This document shows, one piece after another, positions 57,987-64,000 of a DNA stretch of 64,000 nt; position 1 is the first letter of the stretch, and every line of letters starts with the position of its first letter. Origin of the DNA: Tetragonia tetragonoides (Eukaryota; Streptophyta; Magnoliopsida; Caryophyllales; Aizoaceae); the NCBI GenBank assembly GCA_038025085.1, contig CM076139.1:18059307-18123306 (forward strand). Reading direction: 5' to 3'. The position numbers were made by a program, and so were the translations under genes. The notes under the pieces were generated by a model. It was not told the origin of the DNA. It worked only from the letters and a program-made list of their open reading frames with translations, and did no database searches.

Positions 57987-60900
57987 ATGGTGACCACAAG
58001 ATCATCAACAACTTTCAAAACCATCTTCACTAATACTCCAGAAAATCCCATTGAAATTGGGGTTTCATCCTCTAGCTCCCAAAGCTCTTCAAATCCTCTT
58101 GAATTTCGGTCAATATTGTTAGGGAATTTGGGGAAACAATTTGAAAAAGACTCAATGGTGAATGTGAACGAAATTGGTGAAGAAGCTCTACCACAAGACA
58201 CTCCCATGGTCTCCTCTCGTGATCTTCCAAATGGTGGTGTCTCCATGGCCGAAAAGCCCAAAACCCTTTTGGAGCTTTTTGGTGAAATTCTCCAAGGCAT
58301 GCAAAGCAAGCAAGCCTCCTCGAGTTCTCGGGATGAAACAAGCCATGTTCCAAGTGAGCGGGAACAAATCTCTTTTGATCTTAATGAGTCTTCGAAGGAA
58401 GAGAATGAGGTATGTCACCTAGCAATTTCGAAATTTATGGGTGATGTATCCAAAGTGGGTGTTAATGTTGATTCCTTGAAGGCTAAAAATTTAACATTTC
58501 AACTTGGGAGTATTTGTGATACTTTAACAGCTAGTCATAATTTCGATTTAATTGATAAATTGCTTGCAATGGTCAAAAAAGAGAAATCGAAAAAATGCTT
58601 GTTGATTGAGGATAGAGTTGAGAATTTGGAGAAATCAAATGTGGAAAATCCTATCATGTTTGAGAAAGAGGAAATTCATGATAGTGATATAGAGAATATG
58701 GATGTTTGTGATAAACTTGATGGATTGGTTGGAAGTCTTGATAAGGCAAAATCTAGACTTGCCGAAAAATTGAAAAGTGTTGATAGTTTGATTGATGGGA
58801 ACTTGGTTGAAGTTTTGAATGAGAAGAATGAGAGTGTAAGAAAGGATGTTGTTGAAAGTGAATCATTTGTGAGTGAGAAACCGGTTGAGAGTTTGGCCGA
58901 GAGATTGTTGAAGAAAAATTCTGAAAAACAAGAGAAAATTTGTGTTAAAAAATTGAATGAGAAGGAAGTTGGTGTTTTGGTCAAGGTTGCTGAAAATGTT
59001 AATGTTTATTGCGTGAGAAACCTTGACAAGAAGTATGATGATGAATCTATTCCTAAGAGCAAGGTTCAAGAGCTTGTTAGCTCGGTTTGTAATGATGATG
59101 AGATAGCCGCTCTAGTGAATAGCATGGGTGAGAAAGAAAAAATAGAGGGAGAGAAAAAGGAGAGCCAAAAGAGAGAGAACAATGAAGAAGAAAGGTTCAA
59201 GGATAAACACGCTTGCAAAAAGAATGAGTGTGAGGGATTGCAAAGGGCAAAGCTGAAAAGAGTACGGGTATCACCAAGGAGATTGATGATATGGTTGTGG
59301 TTGAATAATTTGTGCCTCTTCTTGATAGAAATAGTGGGGAAGATGATAAGGAGAAAAGTGAAGCTCCACCAAGAGATGATCCTGTTTCCCCCATTGTTCA
59401 TGACAGTGTTCCCACTGCTGAAGACAGTGATGATGATGGGAGGCCCATCAGATTCTTGAGCTCTAAGACCTGCAATGAGATCATGAATAGGAAGCCCAAT
59501 GTCCCCAATGACACTGCCCTTAGCAGGAGACAAAAGGAGTTGATAAAGGAAATTGCGGCCACTTACTCAAGGAAGAAAGGAAAACAGATTCAAGAGCCCT
59601 TACCCATGCCAACTACTCGCATGACAAGGAGCAAGGCTTCTGGTTCTCCTATCCAGCTGACCTCGTTTCCTGATGAGAAAGAGCCCCCATCTACCCCAAC
59701 CTCCATAAAGAAAACCCAAGCACCAAAGAAAGTCGTTCCCAAGAAAAAACCAATTCCACAAAGAAAATGTCAAAACTCACTGAAATCTTTGAAAGCGAAA
59801 TCACCCTAACAAAAACCACAAAGAAACCAACCCCCATTGATGATGACATTCCTGATGTAACAATCCCCTCTCCTCCCACTGTGAAAACAAAAACTTCTCG
59901 AAAGAGAAAGAATGTAGCTCCAACCGGAAGCTCTAGCTCTATGAGGACAGAGAACAAGATCAAGTCAGAGAATGAAGAGATTGTGGCACCCTCAAGCGTT
60001 GTAAGGCGTGCAGTCGCGGGTAAAATTCTTGTGCCTTCTCTATTGGTTGATCATGGTTGCAATGCTTTTATTGATGCTATCAAATATCAAGGGTGGTGGG
60101 AGTTATTTTTTGACAAGAGTCATGAATTTGCTAAGAAGGATTTATTGGAGTTCTTTGAGAGTTGTGAGGTGGTGTCGGGTACGGTTTATGGAAAAATTGG
60201 AGAAAATGATATTGAATTTGATGCTGCTTTGATTTCGCAAGCTTTGGGCATTGAAAATAGTGGGTTTGAGATTGAGGGTGGTGATGGTTGGCCATTCCTT
60301 GGAGTCTTGGAGAGTCTCATACTCCACTTGCTATTTGCCAAAGTCTTACGAGTGATGGGTCATTGACGGGATCAATGAAGGTGCAAAAGAAGGATATGCT
60401 CCCTTTCTACAAGTTGATGTTTGCTTTTGTGATAAGGAACATTGTTCCTAACGCTGAAAGAAGGGGAGATCCGTCTTTTCTTGGGCTCACAATCACCTAT
60501 CTCATTGGTCAAGGTGTTAAGCTCAATTTGCCTTTCATCATGATTAATCACATTCAACGAGCTATCAAGAGTGATGAGATCAATCATGTACGTCCATATG
60601 GGTTTCTCCTTACAAGGGTTCTTAAGCATTTGAGGATCCCTCTTTAGAATGTTCATGGGATGGTGTATTACGATGACTTTGAGAGTAGGACGTTGATCTC
60701 TTGTGGCTTCAACTTGATACGACAGCCACCTAAAGCTGGTCTTACCTTTGGTCCGCCTGGTCAGACTGTACAAGTGCCTCTTGCTCCAGCAGCTCCTCCT
60801 GCTACTGTCACTGCCATTCCTCCTCCTATGCCTACTCCAGCCTCTCTGCCTACTCCAGTGGCTCATGAGATTGATTCCAGCAGCTCGGCTATTGATGAAC

Positions 60901-61043
60901 CCCAACGGGTTATGGTCCTTGAAAAAAGGGTCGATGCTATGGATGCTAAGGTGGAAAAGAAATTTGAGGAGCTCAAATAGGACAATGAAAAGAAGCACAC
61001 TGCATTGATGGACCTTCTCTCTCAGTTCATTCCCAAGCCATGA
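57987..61043 (+). pseudogene. Additional ORF of the Sirevirus-type element (putative plant transposon protein, env position)
   Basis: Starts MVTTRSSTTFKTIFTNTPEN at 57987. The first frame to 59459 is Ser- and charge-rich, with long coiled coils (EEIHDSDIENMDVCDKLDGL..). A frameshift near 59250 leads to 59312-59809 (acidic, then Lys/Pro-rich), another near 59770 to 59767-60366, and one near 60300 to 60288-60647. The last two contain the conserved region VRRAVAGKILVPSLLVDHGC, FIDAIKYQGWWELFFDKSHE, then RRGDPSFLGLTITYLIGQGV, typical of the domain called putative plant transposon protein (PF20167-like). The tail has a Pro/Ala-rich segment and a coiled coil, ending at TGA 61041-61043. Position between pol and 3' LTR matches Sirevirus env-like or extra ORFs; no TM segment is obvious. 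Confidence 0.8.
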
Positions 61044-61572
61044 GTCTAATCCCAGTTTGGTGTCCCAAAAACAATCTTTCATTTGCTTTGGTTCGTAGAC
61101 TCTTTGAACAATCTTTTGGTGGTCACTTGGTCCTTGTGTTTGTGACCTAACATTGCATCATGCTTGCATTTGAATGACCAATATCCATTGGATGCATATG
61201 TTTGAATGATCTTGCATGCTTTAGACTTCTTATGTGATAGTACCCAAGTGGTGCAGATGTGCATATGTTTGAAGTGCTTGCTCATTATTTCATTCATGAT
61301 CAATTGCTGTTTGTGTGATGTTGCTTTTTGATGTGTCAAAAGGGGGAAAAATATGCTTGTGCTTATGTTGATTTAGATTGGTTAAAGTTGTTAGCCAAAT
61401 TTTCTCTTATTGTATCTTGATCGAGGCTACAAGTGAAGAGATGCCTCCATCTTCGAGCTTCCATGCGACTTGGAAAATGATCTTATGTTGAGGTATACTT
61501 AATTATGGCATTTAAGCTTTCATGATTTGGGCATAAGCATATCTAGTTTGTCAACATCAAAAAGGGGGAATT
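61044..61572 (+). other. 3' untranslated part of the Sirevirus-type element with two polypurine tracts
   Basis: AAAAGGGGGAAAAATATG at 61337-61354 and AAAAAGGGGGAATT at 61558-61571, the latter directly before the 3' LTR. Repeated PPT-like motifs upstream of the 3' LTR are a known Sirevirus trait. No other feature. Confidence 0.75.
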
Positions 61573-63032
61573 TGTTGGACCCTATGTTGTTTTGATGATG
61601 ATTAAAACTAAATATAATAATTCTAATTAATTTACTAATGGCTTAATTCTAATTGTGATATTATTCACTACACTCAACGAGAAGGAAAGCTCAAGAAGAT
61701 GATCACATTTAGTACATGAAGATAAAGATAGAAGATTGGTATATTCCATTTTAGATTCATTTATTAAGTTGAGAATTAATTTAATAGAGTTGCAATTAAA
61801 AGAAACTAATGGGAGAAATTAATTGAAGGCAAAACTGAATTAGAAACCTGAGCTGGAACCCAGGTCCCACATTCAGTCCAGAATTGAAAAAATGAATTTC
61901 GAAAATAAATTATCTTCAACATTGCTTAATACACTACTATTATCTTAGAGTTCTTTTGTTGTGCTAAAGAACCTTCTAAACCTGGTATGAAACAAAAGAG
62001 CTTTCTAATTTACAAAAGCATGTTGTGCTCAAAAAGGGAATTTTCTTTTTAGAGCTTTGTGCACCAAATTGTCAAAAAAGCAAGCCTTCCATTGGGATTC
62101 GGCTGTCATGTTTTCTGAGACAACAAGGAGGCTCCTTGTACCTCTTTGACTCAGTTTTAAGGTTTTCAAATATAAAAGAAAACATGTGAATTGATTTGAC
62201 ATATTGAGCCTGTTGACTTGAGATATTTTCGAAACCCTTATCCACTAAGCAAAGAGCTTCAAGCTCTCTCTATATAAGAGTTGAGCTGAGCTATTGCAAG
62301 AGTTAAGAGAGGATATTCTGATTTAATCTAAACCCTTTTACACAAAAACCTCTCTTCACTTTGCTCTTAAATTGCCCTCACATATCCAAAGTAAGAAAGC
62401 CCAGAAACTGTTCGTTAGTCAGTTCCTACTCTCATAAGTCTCAACACTTAGGAATTATTGTAACCTTACTTGCTTATTCTAGAAGCACCAAAAGGTTGTG
62501 TTACTTTACCCTTTTGAGAGAATTTGTAAGCTGGAGATAGCCTGTGCAATTGCTCAAAGTTGAGTGTTGGCTTGTGAGTCTTGGCAACTTGTAGGGAAGT
62601 TGTAGGTTAGCTCATAGCCCAATATTGGCGTGTGAGTCTTGGCAACTTGTAGGTAAGTTGTGTCTGCTCTTGTGTGATAGAGGCAGGTAGGACTTGGCAA
62701 CTAAAAGTTAAGTTGTGGTTGTAGAAAGTTAAGAATGGGCTTGTACAACGTTTACTCGGAATACAACAAGAAGTTGTGAAATCCTACTAGAGAGAGTAGG
62801 TCGTGGTTTTACTCTCAGTTGAGCCCTGGGTGGTTTCCACGTTAAAAACGTCTTGTGTCATTTACGCTTTATCATTATCTTGCTTCCGCACTTAAACTCT
62901 GTCAGAAGGAACAGCCATAGGACCTCAGTTTTCTTGGTTGGTCCTTTATTTCATTAAGCGAAGATTAGACGAAAATTAGTGACACAATTCAACCCCCCCT
63001 CTTCTTGTGTCTTACGGTCGTGCATTCTAACA
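61573..63032 (+). repeat. 3' LTR of the Sirevirus-type element
   Basis: 1460 bp; differs from 28976-30432 by scattered substitutions and small indels. Retains the canonical TATA CTCTATATAAG at about 62269-62279. Confidence 0.92.
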
Positions 63033-63037
63033 CTAGC

Positions 63038-64000
63038 AATCTGAAATGTCTAGCTGTTATGGTCACCCTATCTTTCAGGTGGTTTTAGTATGCTGTTTCA
63101 GTTTTTGAGGTGTATGTAAAACAAAAAAATAATAAAGAGGTTCATCACTTACGATTTTCTCAAGGTTGGTAGTTTCATTGATATCCCATAATTCTCTTTG
63201 ATATTGAAGTATCCTCCAACCTATTATGACCATTTAAAAAAACATGCTCTATAAGCGGGTAATGTAGATCATTATTAAGGTTCATGAGCATCAAAATATT
63301 TTTGCTTGTTTTTTAGTCTCTTAAGAAATCATTGTCTCACTAAAGTCACTAATAAAGTAAAACTACATCATCGGAAGATGTGTCATGTAAACCTCAAACT
63401 TAAGAAGAGTACTTCAGAACAACTTAGACATCTTTCTTTTGTAATTACCACAAACAGGGCTGACCTTCTTAAGTTTTCATATTGGGAATATAAAGGAGTT
63501 ATTAAATGATCTTTAGAGAGACATAACAAAAATAAAGTTAAGTGTTTTCTATCCGTACATTTGAATAAAGTTTTTGTGCATTATGTTATGAGTTTCTTGT
63601 TGCACTATTACCAAGGTTAAAGTGTGGTATTTTTTTTAGTTTTCTTGGTATCTATGTTTTCAGTAATTCGCTTCCGCTTCAAAGGGAAACATATGCTCAC
63701 AGCTCACACATGAGGGTGAAAGTTTGTAGTGTGTGTGTTTTGTGAGTTAAGTAAATTCATTAGATAACTTTGTGTGTCACTCTTGTTTTTTTCAATTGGT
63801 TTGATTCAACTTATTTTTTACATAAATTCAGTTCAGTTCATTACATTTCAGTTCAATTCAGTTTTTTCTAGGTGAATAAAACAGAGCCTGAGTCTCCCTC
63901 CTCGCTCAAAATTCTCCTTAGTATATGATCAATCAGTATTTCTATATATTGGTATTATTTTTTTCTATAGCAAATTTTCAGAATGACTTTTTCCAAAACG
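63038..64000. other. No gene seen; right flank of the nest
   Basis: AT-rich. It should be the continuation of the sequence interrupted at 28975, but nothing in it matches the LTR at 26359-26766. A 67-codon ORF (63306-63509) has no recognisable domain. TTCAGTTCAGTTCA-type repeats lie near 63825-63865. Confidence 0.4.

Larger units (their letters stand above)
28976..63032 (+). mobile_element. Sirevirus-type Ty1/copia retrotransposon expanded to 34 kb by nested insertions
   Basis: LTRs at 28976-30432 and 61573-63032 start TGTTGGACCCTATG and end GCATTCTAACA, with the same 5-bp TSD CTAGC outside (28971-28975, 63033-63037). The primer-binding site TGGTATCAGAGCAGG starts at 30435 and the purine tract AAAAAGGGGGAA is at 61558-61570. 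Domain order is gag with CCHC knuckle, protease, integrase, RT, RNase H (copia order), then an additional ORF before the 3' LTR, as in the Sirevirus/Maximus clade. Three later insertions (30528-32694, 38335-45549, 45560 to about 57968) account for about 21.8 kb, leaving an original of roughly 12.3 kb. All ORFs have frameshifts or stops, so it is not autonomous now. Confidence 0.93.

Noticed and set aside
59066..59533. Minus-strand ORFs of up to 155 codons opposite the copia extra ORF
   Set aside because: Antisense shadows of Lys/Glu-rich coding sequence (Phe/Ser/Leu-rich translation).

Overview
The window looks like nuclear DNA of a flowering plant, most likely a eudicot. It has two recognisable plant gene types, AT-rich intergenic DNA full of microsatellites, and many plant-type transposable elements (Stowaway, PIF/Harbinger, hAT, Mutator, Helitron-like, TRIM, Ty1/copia, Ty3/gypsy). 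A Caryophyllales source is possible from the style of the repeats, but I cannot prove it from sequence alone. Protein-coding host content is low: one intact intronless gene on the minus strand (1191-2741, a membrane-anchored FkbM-type methyltransferase-like protein) and one three-exon gene on the plus strand (21775-22899, a CASP-like membrane protein).

From 3.6 to 21 kb the DNA is mostly small non-autonomous elements whose ends and target-site duplications (TSDs) can be read directly: a PIF/Harbinger MITE (3608-3826, TSD TTA), a TRIM (6281-7209, TSD GTTTC), a 1.4 kb Mutator-type element (8468-9912, 10-bp TSD), a Helitron 3' end (11050), a repeat-rich foldback element (11065-11402), a Stowaway MITE (12349-12620, TSD TA), a hAT element (12679-13219, 8-bp TSD CCTGTACG), three tandem Helitron-like copies (14503-15556) and a second TRIM on the minus strand (19256-20350, TSD GCAAG) that sits inside a decayed RNase H-like domain. 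The two TRIMs have different LTRs but share the same 10-bp hairpin stem beside the polypurine tract.

From 26.4 kb to the end the window is a nest of LTR retrotransposons. An LTR with primer-binding site at 26359-26780 opens a decayed element. Inside it lies one Ty1/copia element of Sirevirus type spanning 28976-63032 (about 34 kb), bounded by LTRs of about 1.46 kb and TSD CTAGC. Its own parts are gag-pol (30491-37700, many frameshifts), a spacer, an extra env-position ORF (57987-61043) and two polypurine tracts. It was split by at least three later insertions: a deleted gypsy element (30528-32694, TSD TTCCA); a 7.2 kb non-autonomous gypsy element carrying only gag (38335-45549, TSD ACTGG); and a 5'-truncated Tat-lineage gypsy element on the minus strand (45560 to about 57968).

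The Tat element carries RT, RNase H, a second RNase H and integrase on the minus strand. On the opposite strand, between pol and the LTR, it has a row of four coiled-coil-coding units, each behind its own TATA box. That antisense array is the most unusual structure in the window. All retroelement coding regions carry stops or frameshifts, and the Tat copy has also lost key catalytic residues of RT and integrase, so these copies are relics. I found no tRNA, rRNA or CRISPR array.
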